Shown here one piece after another: positions 32,694-44,700 of a DNA stretch of 64,000 nucleotides. Below the pieces are notes generated by a model. It worked only from the letters and a program-made list of their open reading frames with translations. It ran no database searches and was not told the DNA's origin. Within the stretch, counting starts at the first letter, position 1; the number at the start of each line of letters is the position of its first letter. A program made the translations under genes and the position numbers. The stretch is from NCBI GenBank assembly GCA_963924555.1, contig OZ004587.1, positions 1,054,001 to 1,118,000 on the forward strand, read 5' to 3'. Source of the DNA: Crambe crambe (Eukaryota; Porifera; Demospongiae; Poecilosclerida; Crambeidae).

Positions 32694-34001
32694 CTATACT
32701 GCTGTACCCTTCACTATGACACTGTTCTGCTGTGATCCACTGTTTAGCTGTGAAAATAATGGTAAAATTGCTGCTTTGTACATCAAGCACCACAAACAAC
32801 ATTTCCTCTTGGAAATAATAGTCCTCCTACCAGACTCCTCAGCCTTGACTTGTTCATTGACTGAAAACGATCGTCTTTGTCTCTTGATACATCTTCTGCA
32901 GCATAACAAGGTGTTCTTCACATCTGGGATGAGAAATGTTTGAAGGACAGGATGTACTATCACTTGAGACAGAAAGAGCAAGTAGGCCACAACACCCAGC
33001 CAACTTGAAGTTCTTATTCCACCCACGTAGTTCAGTATTAAAATATGTATGATATTTATAACATTGGGGATCCAAGTGATAACATTAGTCACCAATACAG
33101 CTGTAAAAACCTTTGCAAGCTTCAGCTGCTTTGCGTTCCTTGATGTCTTCAGTTTTTTCCGAAGGTCACTTTCGTATTGACTCTCTTCATCTTTATCCTT
33201 TTTCGTCTTTTTTGTCTTGTACATTTTGTGGAGCTGTTTATGAACAATGCAGATCAGCCACACGTTACTCACGAATATCACAAGAAGTGGAACAGCAAAC
33301 GCTTCCACAATATTAAATACTTCAAAGTAAATATTCATAGTTAGAGCACTGTTACCCAAGAGGAAGAGGGAACAAGTTGAGATAGATGAAGTGTATCGTA
33401 TCTCACCAAATCCAACCAGTGGAGGAATACAAAGAATGATGCAGAAGATCCACATGAGAATGGTTGCTATAGTTGTTATCTTGACAGTGACCCACCTACG
33501 ATAGTGGAGGGGAAATCGTATAAAGAGTAATCGGTCCAAGGACAAGAGAGCCAGCAGATGAAGGTTGACATTGCCGAAAAGAACGATGAAGATCCCAAGT
33601 TTGCAGATGTGACACCTAGTTCTGTCATTGTTTCCGAATATAAACTCCTTTGATATTCCCGAGACAACATTCATGGGGATGTAAGTGATTGAGAATAAGA
33701 GTTCATTGAGTGTGAGATTAAGCAATAGGATGAGTGTGGGTTGCTGGTAGAGCTTCTTCCACAAAATAGTTACTGTGACCAGTAGGTTGAAGGGTAGGCT
33801 GATGACCATGTAAAAGAGTAGCACAACGGCCGTGACTGTACCGCCGATTTCGTCGGCCTTCAGAGTTTGCCATTCAGAACGACACGAGATTCCAGTATCG
33901 TTTATCTCCTCCGCATCAGAGTAGCAAAAGTAGCCACCACTCAAACTGCTATTATCGCACGAAGACATGGCTAGGCAGTCTATCCAGAGATAGTCTATCA
34001 A
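32694..34001 (-). CDS. Divergent long GPCR of the array
   Basis: A 435-residue single-exon receptor, about 80 residues longer than its neighbours. It keeps ECL1 SKEFIFGNNDRTRCHIC, TM3 end LSLDRLLFIRFPLHYRR, PPLVGFGEIRY, TM6 VTNVITWIPNV and TM7 LSQVIVHPVLQ, so it is a family member. The N-terminal signature is not conserved; Cys and acidic residues are present but EYW becomes SEWQTL. The third loop is extended and highly charged (KKTKKDKDEESQYESD), which usually matters for coupling or arrestin binding. The tail is long with CCRRC, possibly palmitoylated, and basic clusters. A more upstream Met (MIDYLWIDCLAMSSCDNS) precedes a second at about residue 12; either could be used. Confidence 0.9.
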   Translation of the reverse strand: MIDYLWIDCLAMSSCDNSSLSGGYFCYSDAEEINDTGISCRSEWQTLKADEIGGTVTAVVLLFYMVISLPFNLLVTVTILWKKLYQQPTLILLLNLTLNELLFSITYIPMNVVSGISKEFIFGNNDRTRCHICKLGIFIVLFGNVNLHLLALLSLDRLLFIRFPLHYRRWVTVKITTIATILMWIFCIILCIPPLVGFGEIRYTSSISTCSLFLLGNSALTMNIYFEVFNIVEAFAVPLLVIFVSNVWLICIVHKQLHKMYKTKKTKKDKDEESQYESDLRKKLKTSRNAKQLKLAKVFTAVLVTNVITWIPNVINIIHILILNYVGGIRTSSWLGVVAYLLFLSQVIVHPVLQTFLIPDVKNTLLCCRRCIKRQRRSFSVNEQVKAEESGRRTIISKRKCCLWCLMYKAAILPLFSQLNSGSQQNSVIVKGTAV

Positions 34002-35716
34002 ACTATCTGAGTCTCTTGCTTATATCTATCTTGAGATGGGCATTAATTATCTCTAGCTATAGTCTGCGGCGGCATATATCTGGGCGTGTGGACTGCGAAC
34101 ATCAAAAGCCAGAGTTATTTAATCATTGTATTCATGATCATGATCTTGCAGGATATAGGTAGGCTAGGGAGGCATGGCTATTATTCTATCCCCCAGCAGA
34201 CCCATTATTATTCTCAACAATCTATATATCGGGTGTCATGAAAGGAAAGAGTACTTTTTGAACTGTGCATAGCATTTAAAATGTAGCTAGCTATACAGTT
34301 TTCTTGCTGATCACCAAAAGGATGCCTTTAAAATCACACACAATCAATTTTGTACCAAGTCAAGATGCCAGTACTTGACAATCAGGGAAGGGCTAGCAGC
34401 CTATTATTCTATTGTTTTGTTTTGTTTTGTTTTGTTTTGTTTTGTTTTGTTTTGTTTTATTTTGTTTTGTTGTTGTTTTTTTGTTGTTGTTTTTTGTTGG
34501 TTTTTTTTGTTGATTTTTTTTTGTCGTTGTTGCCTATTATGCTGGTATTCCAGTGAGGCCATTATTATGCTAGCATATTAGCTCCATGCCTAGATGTCAG
34601 ACAGATTTCTTATTATATTGACCTATAAGACATGCACGACAAACGTTATGGAACATACATGTAGCCTTCCATGGCTAATCTTCTCATAAATACTAGGAGG
34701 CCGGCATGCATTCATAAATATGTTGTGCTCCAGGACATCATCTATAGGGCCGTTTCTTATTGCCTGGAAATCCCTCCCATTTTTATCAGAATAGCTAGTA
34801 TGCAGGCTGACTGTATCTGTGTATGACCTTGTGCGTCCTTGTCATTGAACTCAAACTCAGCCTCTCGATCAACCTTGCAATGTGTAGTTGCATCGTGGTA
34901 CTTTATATGGATAGCATGACATGCAGGCCACACATACATAGAGTAAGTGATCAATTATCAAATGGATCAATTACCAGACACTTTTTCCGGCATCTGGTTT
35001 ATACCAGTACCTACGATTTAGGTATCAAAAGATAGCCAATCGAAAACTGATTCAAAATTCTCATTACTGTTAATTTATATAGATTTTCATTAAAACGAAT
35101 AATCAGACAAAAGTTCCATATTTCAGACAGCTACCATGCAATTTATGGCAGAATTTTCTAGGTATGATTATCAAAGATAGGAAGTTCTATCCTTCCCCTA
35201 TCTGTGACTCTATTTATAGAAGTCAAGCTTCAAATACTGCTGCAATACAAACCTGAGTTTAAGGCACTTTTAGGTAACCAATATTCAGACAGCAAAAAAT
35301 GGGCTGATTTAGCCACCACTACATTCAACACCACCAGTGGAATCAGCATCCCCTTTTTGTAACAAGTTTCATAACTAAACTATGAACAATTCCAATACTT
35401 ATTACGAATAATAATTGTTCATTATTTTTTCAATTTTTAATGGCTAACACCTACAGATCATAAAAAAAAATAATTCAGACAAAACAAACAAACTTTTTTT
35501 TTTGCCGTCTGAATATTGATTACCTAAAAGTGCCAGGTTTGTAATTGTAGTAGTATTTGAAGTTGACTTCAATCTATAAATGGAGGCACAAAGGAGTGAG
35601 TGAGGTTATAGTAATGACTGCAGCCTATTATTCTGTTTATTCTAGCCTATTATGCTGAGATTCCTATTGCTATGCCTAGCTATATTCAACCCTTTTTTTT
35701 TTCTTTTTTTTCTCAG
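34002..35716. other. Spacer between GPCR array and METTL25-like gene
   Basis: Holds the TTTTG repeat (34411-34534) and TA-rich sequence, including a pair of related CAGACAGCAAAAAATGGG / TTTGCCGTCTGAATATTG stretches (about 35280-35540) that form a loose inverted repeat. The missing 5' exon(s) of the METTL25-like gene may lie here; I could not identify them. Confidence 0.5.
34411..34534. repeat. TTTTG pentanucleotide microsatellite
   Basis: About 12 TTTTG units grading into degenerate T/G-rich DNA. Phe/Val/Cys-rich frames over it are artefacts. Confidence 0.9.
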
Positions 35717-38700
35717 TGGGCAGAAGTTCTACTTCAATTGACCTATGAAGAATTGAATGACATACCATTTGGATATATGAAGGTACGTAAGCCTTAAGCA
35801 TGCTACATGATATATTGAACTTCAACCCACAAAGAAAATCACTTACTCTTGAAATCAAGCGTCTGACATACTATGCATGTAGTGTGTATTGCTTGCTGCA
35901 TACAATGCAATATCACTGACTTATAAGTTTCATTCCTGTAATTATAAAAGTTCCTGGAAGCCCTGCAGCATTACATGCTCCTATGTAGCTTTGACTAACA
36001 CAGTTACAGTTAAATTGACAGGACTGTGTGGAGTGAGCTTGTTCAGTAAATACGGTTACCAAGAATCACCTGTTTCCTAGAAGCCTTGAAGTATAACCTG
36101 CAGCCTGGCTTCTACATACATTGTGATTTAGGCCTGGAGCAGAGCAATTGATAGACACAAATTATTAGTACAAGTTTATTATAATCGATGGCCGTTTAAG
36201 AGCAAACTTCCCCTAAATGGGTAAAAAAATTAATAATAGTGAATAGTGTCCTTCCTTCACGAGTATTGTGAATAATGAGTATTGATGACTTTCCTGGAGC
36301 CTTGGAAGAATACATATATATGTATGTAGAATACCATATAGTGCGATATTTTTGTGGGTAAAATTTTTCGTGGATTTCATGGTTTTGAAAAAATAATACA
36401 TGAGAATAAATGGTTCACACATCAATATTTACAAAACCACGAAAAATTTGCGCTATACGGTATTCCCAAATGGTTTAAGTGTTGAATATTGTCATGAGCA
36501 ATCAGTGCATGTGACCAACAGTAAAAAGGACTGGATCTACAGGAGAAGGGAACATTTTATGTTACATCCTCAATTTTATAAGTTCTAAATTCTTTCTCGT
36601 GCATGCTAATCTAAAGTTCACAAAGCTAAATTAAGTTTAATTTACAAGCTCTTATGAAAGTTCAAAGGTGATAATAGAGACACTAAGTCTTGGGACCTAT
36701 CCTTTTTATGCTTTGTAAAGTCTTCAAGTTGTATAGAGGAGTTTGTTGATTGTACTTTGTTGAGAGGCTTGTCCTCCTTTAGAGTGTCCCTTATAGGAGG
36801 TTTCAAAGTTCAATATCTCTAAATTTTGGATGATTATTTTTTCCTCTAGATCCAGTTACATAATTATTGTGTTTAATGTGATTGGTCGATTCTAATTCTA
36901 TACCACCAGGATGAGTGGCCATCCAGTCTGAAGGACTACGTTTCAAAATCAGCTGGTATTTCCATCCTGCGATCTCCCTCCCCTCCAGTGATGGAAGGGG
37001 CTGTCCCTGTCCACAGGAATGTGGCCAGAGGGATGCCTCCAAAGAAGTTACATGAGGTACATGAGGTACTAACTACTTACTCTGTCCAATGCAAATGGGT
37101 TATGTATCAAGAAAAATTTTTATGGGTTTACTGTAAATTTTCATTAAATATAATTCATGTATACAATTTTCTTTGTTACTAGCTAGTAATGAGCTTTTTA
37201 CACTATTTTTTCGACCACTTAGCTATCAAATTAAATTTAGGTACAACTTGGCAACAGAGTTTGGACTTTGTAGCCAGGTGGTTAACCAAACTCTGACTAT
37301 ATCAATGGAATGTGGTAACATTGGACCTGTCAAATCGACTGTACACAGCACAGATGCCATGCATACTCACATGAAAGATCAGGTTTCTCTGATCCTCCTA
37401 AAAATCATTAATTCTCACAATTCCTTATGGGCAATCATCCTGCCTAATAAACTGCACCCATCTCACCCCACCCATCTATTCCCATCCCACTCCAGACCTG
37501 CCACCCCTCACATATCTGGAAATTTATAGTTTGTACATCTCATAATAAGAATGCATAGCTATAATTGAAAACTACATCGTTAAGGACAATTATAAAATAA
37601 TTCGACTTCCTAGCCCTGAGGTTTTGGAAATTTAATGTTTGTAGGATCACATAATAAGCTAAGTAAATTGTATAGTTATGTAGCAAGGACCCATGAGCCA
37701 TGGAAAGATAGAGCCGTCCATTATTATTGCACTGACAATGATTGTTTTGACTTATAATTATGTCTTAAAATCATTTTCCAGGTGAGCCACATAGCTGGAG
37801 TGATCTGTGATATGGGTTGTGGAGTAGTGCTGGATATTGGAGCAGGACTGGTAAGTCCCCCAGATACCTACAGCTGACTCAATCAAATATTGTAGTAATT
37901 GGGACTAGTACCACAAATTTCTGATGAATGTGATAAATACATTCCCTCTTAACCTCTGAACCTCTAATTTTGATCAAGTGTACTACATCCTGCACTTCAA
38001 CAGGGATGGAGCCTTCGAAATTGAAGTGATCAGGTAGTACTGGTAGTTGTGACTACACAGCATGTGAAGGGTCTGGGGGCATGCCCCCCCCCCCCCCCCC
38101 CCAAAAAAAAAAAAATTATTTTTTTTATTTTATTATTTTTTGATTTTAGGGCCTCTTAGATCGAATCTGGTGCATTCTGGGGGAGATTTTTCATTTGCTG
38201 TGTAGAAGGTCAAAGTTCATGACTAAAAAGTGGTCCATACCCTGACCTAAGACTCCACCCCAACCAGTGTACCACAGCCCCAATTTAGCCGTGGTATAGA
38301 GCCATGGTGCAAAAATAAATATGAATACATGCTTAATAATTGGAAAATTTTCCAACTAAGATAAATATTTTTGTGGGGAAGGGAAATTAATTACATTACA
38401 ATGTACAAAGGCTACCATAAAATTTAATAGGGAAATTTTTCTGATTATCGTTCATGTTTTACAGTTTACTTGTAATTAGCTTTATAATTATTTTGTTCAA
38501 GGTAATTAATTTTCATGTGATTAATTTTCCATTGTTAACATGATCATGAAAATTAACATCCAAATTTTAGGTATAAGTAGGGATGTCCACATTATGCCGG
38601 GCATAATTTTGGGCAAAATAGGGACAAAAGAGCGGAGGGTATTATGTAGGCTCTGCTCTCTGGCATAATAGGCTCTGTTGAGTGCTGAGTGACTAGTCTA

Positions 38701-41700
38701 AGTGTTACTTAACTGCTCATTTGACCATGACCACAGTCACCACATGCACTACATGACATACATGATAGAAGCACATGTTGACATGTACTAGTAACTGAAC
38801 CAAAATAGGGGGAGGGGGGGGGGGATGGCATAATGTGGACATTCCTAAGTATAAGCTGTAACATTGAACATGAAGCATGAATATCAACACAGAGCTTCAA
38901 GTTCACAAAAGAACATGACTTTATGTAGTGGTACTGGGTCTCTCACATGTTAATTAGAATTACGTATCAGATTGCAGAGCTCAGCTAATACCTAAGACTA
39001 TGCTATGTAGCTAGCTAGATTGAATCATAATTGGAATGGCATCTTAGAACACTACCACAGCTATGTATATATTATTATAAAGAAACAGAACAAAAGTCAA
39101 TTTTTGACATCGCTTTTTTCTTATGTTAGCGAACGAATTTTTGATTTTTGAACACTCTCCTCTCTTCTTTGTAGAAGTAGTATCTCACTGTAGCCTTCTG
39201 AGAACCTGTAGAGCAAGGGTAGAAGAGAAAGAAGAGTTTTAGTTTATACAGTCCTATGACCTTTGACCTGCCATCCCTACTTAGAGAGTGCTAGCGCACT
39301 CTCTGATAGTCATAATACACTCCCATTCTTTGTAATCACCCACTCCATGAGAAATGAGTTGTATATTATATCAAATAGAACCTTAAATGGTCTCACTAGA
39401 AGTATGTGCCATTTCCATGATAGTTCTACTTAGAAAAGGGGACCCAAAACATTAAAGACTTAAACTCAAAAAACATTAAAGGCTGACATTAAAGGCTGTT
39501 AAACATTAAAACCTGTTATAATCTACTAGGGATTTATGACATGCCACAAGACATGGAGACTTAATTATGCTGCAAAAATTAAAGACTTAAAATAAAACAT
39601 TAAAGGCTGACATTAAAGGCTGTTAAACATTAAAGCCTGTTATAATCTACTAGGGATTTATGACATGCCACAAGACATGGAGACTTAATTATGCTGCAAA
39701 AATTAAAGACTTAAAATAAAACATTAAAGGCTGACATTAAAGGCTCTTAAAATCTAGAGACTTCATTATGCCACAAGACATTAACATAATTATAAGCAAA
39801 ATTACAGTACAAGTTACAGAAAAAAGGTATGTTGTCTCAACATACAATGAATTTTTGCTACTTTTCTTAAGAATCATTGTGGACTTCTTGATTTCCAGGG
39901 TTATCTAGGTGACTGTCTCTCCCAACAGTGTGGTCTGGTAGTTATAGGCCTTGAGAAAGAAGCAGGACGAGTCACTTCAGCACAGGAGAGGGAAGCAGTC
40001 ACCTCAACACAGAAGAAGGGGGTAGAGAAGGAAGCAGGATATATCACCTCAGCTCAAAAGCGAAACCAGTGGGTACAAAGTGAAAGAAAACTTGAGGTAT
40101 GTTATGTTTGCATTGCATATAGTCATGAATACGTCACATGCATGTTTACGTCACATATTGATTCATGTTTATATTTTCATACAATACTACAATACATATG
40201 TGACAGTCGAGGGTAGAAATCAAACTTTATTCACGCTTTCTACTTTTGAAAAAGAAAGTTCGAAAGGCAGAAAATTGTATTGTAAAGCATCAGTCATGAC
40301 AAAAGGAAACTTTGACTAAAACGTGAATAACGTTTGATTTCTACCCTCGACTGTCACATATATGTATATCACATGCATGTATTATGTCACATGCTTGGGA
40401 GGAGGGGGTGGAGGGGATTCTTTTTCTAGATTTATCAAGTATGAAAATGGTGGTACCAGCCTTCTAATATACAAGAACTGCACATAATTATGAAGAAATG
40501 AATTACCATAAATTGGGAAAATAATTCATGTTTATAATTTTCTTTTTCGCTTACTTGTAATTACACTAGTCAGCAGCTAGCATGCATGTACAGGGGGAAC
40601 AGCATGTACAGGGGTACAGGGGGAACAGGACAGACAATAGTGTGTTGTTTTTTTTCATAGTACTATACTGCACATGTATGAGACAAATACTGTAAATTGG
40701 GATGTTGATTTATTTTTGTGGTCATGTTCGAAAATTAATCACTTAATAGTTTATTGTATTTCATTTGTATAGGATGATTACAGCCATTTTAATGAAACTC
40801 ATAGCTAATCTGTAATAGTGGGCTAGGTTTTATAACATTTAGCTAAGTGCTTGAAATAGTGCTCCATGTTTATGCACATGCCTGTAATTGGCTAATTGCC
40901 TTCACAACCACTAACTAATAGCTACCAAAACAACGACCAACTTAAGTGTTGGGCTAAGTTAGCCAGAAGCTACTGATTTTGGAGTGGTTATCTATGGGAA
41001 AAAAATTAATGATGCTACTGTGAATCTATTTTTTCATTAGCCTTATATTCATTCAATTCATAGCAGACATAGTCTGCTAAACTAATTATGATGACCTCTG
41101 CTTGCAGCCTAAAAGAGTGATAATATTATGTAACAAAAGAGTAACAGATTCACAATGGTCCAAAAAGATCGAGTGACTGTCACTCCAAAATAGTAACAGG
41201 TATGCAAGTGACAATGAATTGAAGTCCTAAAATTAATGATCTATGAAGTAAATTTTATAGTCTAGAAACAACAAAAAACAACAAAAAAACACAACCTTTC
41301 ATCATGTACTGACCCCTTTGAATTTCTTATTCATTTCTACTGTGATGTTGATTGCTTTCACTGCAGGATGATACAGACATTTACAAAAAAGACTCTGAAG
41401 AATCGCCAGAGAGAGAAAATGCTGGCGGCAATACTATAAGTGAGGACAGATCACATGACTATGAGGATGGCAATACTATAAGTGATGACAGATCACATGA
41501 CCATGAGGGCAGCAATACTTTAAGTGATAACAGATCACATGATCATGAGGAGATAGCTGATTGGGTGGTAGAGATGCAGAGGAGTCTCCCTGAAGTCCTC
41601 AGTAAACCTTGTAAACTTAGCCTCAGGCTTGAGGTTGGCAAAACACCACAGACCCTAGTCAAGATCACTGCTCTTCTGGACCATATCAAACGTGAGTATC

Positions 41701-44700
41701 ACACATTTAATCACATTCCTCTGTCTTAGAAGGACTTGGTGCAGCTGTTGATGCAGACAATCAGAAACACTGTGGTATTTGATAAAAATTTAATTTCAAG
41801 GAACTATATTAATACAGTGGATCGCAGTGATCTTGCAACATGAAATTCAGAACACCAAACCAAAATTTACGTACATACGTAGCTTCCCTTTAAGTAGCCC
41901 AACTCTAAAGCCACAATTTAAGTCCTTTGAAAGGAGGCTATGTAAATTTTGGTTTGGTGTTCTGAATTTCATGTTGCAAGATCACTGTACAGAGAATTGC
42001 AGGTTGGTTGAGGGAGAAGACTTTGCTTGTATACATAAGAGTATGCCAATAAGCAAAATCTTCTCCTTCAACCAACCTGCAATCCTCTGTGTATACAAGC
42101 CATGTGTACATAATATTAATATAGTCCAATAATCATAGAATATGTGATCACAGACAATTTTCATGAAGAGGATATTATACATATCTGGACAGCTAAATAG
42201 CTGTCCAATTGAAATAAGATATCTCTCACTCTTTCCCATAAGGACATGAGATGAGTATTTCCTAATGATTACCACTGATTAGAATCCAATTACCTTAAGG
42301 TTGAAGGATCGACAATATTTAACTTCAGTACCCCCCCCCCCCCCCCCCCCAATAATATTAATTACAAAGTCATTTTTAATCAAAGTTAACAAGGAAAAAA
42401 TCAATGATTGTGATAGTACTTGTGAACTTATCAGATAAAACATTAAAGCTGACTAAGTACCTACCTACGTAATATCATGCACCCACTAAACTGCTAAAGA
42501 GTTAGTACCCATGAATAAAAAGTTACTTAGGAGAATTGGCTGCATAGATGCCATAGCTAAAAAAATCCTTTAGTTAATCCAATAATAATCATTGTGATTT
42601 GCAGATCTTTTGACTCCATCTTGTGGCCTCTCTCCCAGTGTGTGTGTGGTGGGACTCCATTGCTGTGGAGACCTCTCTCCAGCCATCCTCCATATCGTCT
42701 CTTCCAAACCACATCACTCCATTAAGGTACGTACGTACGCATGTGACAGAAATCCAATATTATTTTTGCTAATTCTTTATACTTTGATGAATTTGTTCCA
42801 AACTTCTGTCATGTGTGGTTAGACTAGCTCTACATCGAATTTCTAGACCATACATACGTACGTGACAGAAATCAAATATTAATTTGAATACTTTGATGAA
42901 TTTGTTCCAAACTTCTGTCATGTGTGGTTAAACTAGCTCTACATCAAATTTCTACACCACGGCCCACTAGTACGTAGTCATGTGAGCCAAAGTTTACCAG
43001 TAATGAACCGTCACATACTGCCATGAAGCTTTCCCTTTGACTAGAGTGGCTAGCTAATTGTAGAATGAAAAGGAAGTTTCTTCCTCAAAATACACTCACT
43101 ATAGCTAGCCATACCTTAAAACCATAAATTGCGATGTTGATTAATTTTCATGGTCATGTTCAACAAGGAAAATCAATTACAAGTAACATGTAGCAACCAA
43201 AATAAATTAACATGAAAATTGTAAACATGAAGTATTATCTTGCAAGAACTTCTTCCACTATAGAATGACATACCTAAAATTTCAGCTATAATAGGACGTG
43301 AACTCTGCCAACCAACTTGCCGCAAAGCACTACTATAGTGTAGTTATGCATGGAGATTTAATCCCTCATAGTTGATCCAATACTATTACAGAACTTCTGC
43401 ATTATCTTAGGGACTTGTGCTCCTGGGCTGCTGCTACCACAAAACTCAGCATGCTCAGTGGAAACCCATGAGTAAGGAGCTAGCATGTATTCTCCAGTCC
43501 AAGCAGACACTGGAAGAAAACACTCCCACAACAGATGCAAGAAGTGGGAGTGGCAAGGACTATGTGGAAAGTGGGAGTGGCAAGGACTATGTGGAAAGTG
43601 GGACTGGCAAGGACTGTGTGGAAGCCATTAGCAAGGGAGCCAGTGGGAGCGATATTGGCATCATAAGCAAGTTTGGCTTGAGATTGGCTGCCCAAGAAAC
43701 AAAAGAGAGGTAATGAATTAGCTATTAAAATCTATATTTGAATTCCATTACTAAATATGGTAATTAGTCCCACAGAGGTCCATTAGCTACTAACTACCAT
43801 TGAGTTTATTACATTCAGGGCTGAATCCAGGGTGGGTTGCAATCATTGTGAAATCAAGATATATGGTAAAGGGTCATTCTTTTCAAAAACCTTATTAATT
43901 GAGTCCAGTTTGCTTGTTCCAAACCGTGTCCCTTAAGGTACATGTATACAGTTGAACCTCCAATAAAGACACTCCGAAAGAGGACAAACCTCTCAACAAT
44001 AAAGTAAGAAAATTAATAGCCTCCAAACTCTCTACAAACAAAGGACAAAATGCTAGGTTCCAGATCTGTCCAATATTCAATGGTTTCACTGTAATAATTA
44101 TGTGTCACTACTACACAGTGTTTAGTCACTTTCAGTTCTCTCAAAGTCTTTGCCCTTAAAAATTGAATATAGCTATAAATGAAGCTTATTAGGATTTTTA
44201 ATTTTTTTCAACTATCTTTGTATCAAAAATGTAAGCTAGTCAATATGAGTTTTCTGCAGATGGAAGTGTCAGAGTCCAGTGGATCACCATGATCATATGA
44301 TCCGTGTGGCATACAGAGGCATGCTGGATGCCGTGTGTCAGGGAACAGATCTTACTCGCAAGTCATTAAGAGGTCTGAAGTTCAACGGCATGGAGGAATA
44401 TGCCACTACAATAGCTGCTAATCTACAAGGTAAAATGTAACTATAGATACAGTAAAGCAGATAATTATTGGTAGCTTACATGATGAAATTTTGGCTGATG
44501 TGATGAGTGATATAATGTTAATGATGTATGACATTGTGGTTAGCTATTATTGTCATTGTGGTCAACAGTGCCATAGCAGTCATTTATACTACGCTAATAA
44601 TATGCAGGTAGTCACAGGCCAGATTGGTATGGTAGGGGCTAATTTCATGTGCAGTAAGCAATAAGAGAACTTCAATGTCTGATAGAGATCATCAACAAAG

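Noticed and set aside
34350-34581. Phe/Val/Cys-rich frames
   Set aside because: Translation of the TTTTG microsatellite.
41827-42275. Frames of about 60-100 codons in the METTL25-like intron
   Set aside because: They lie across two hairpin elements and have no protein family features.
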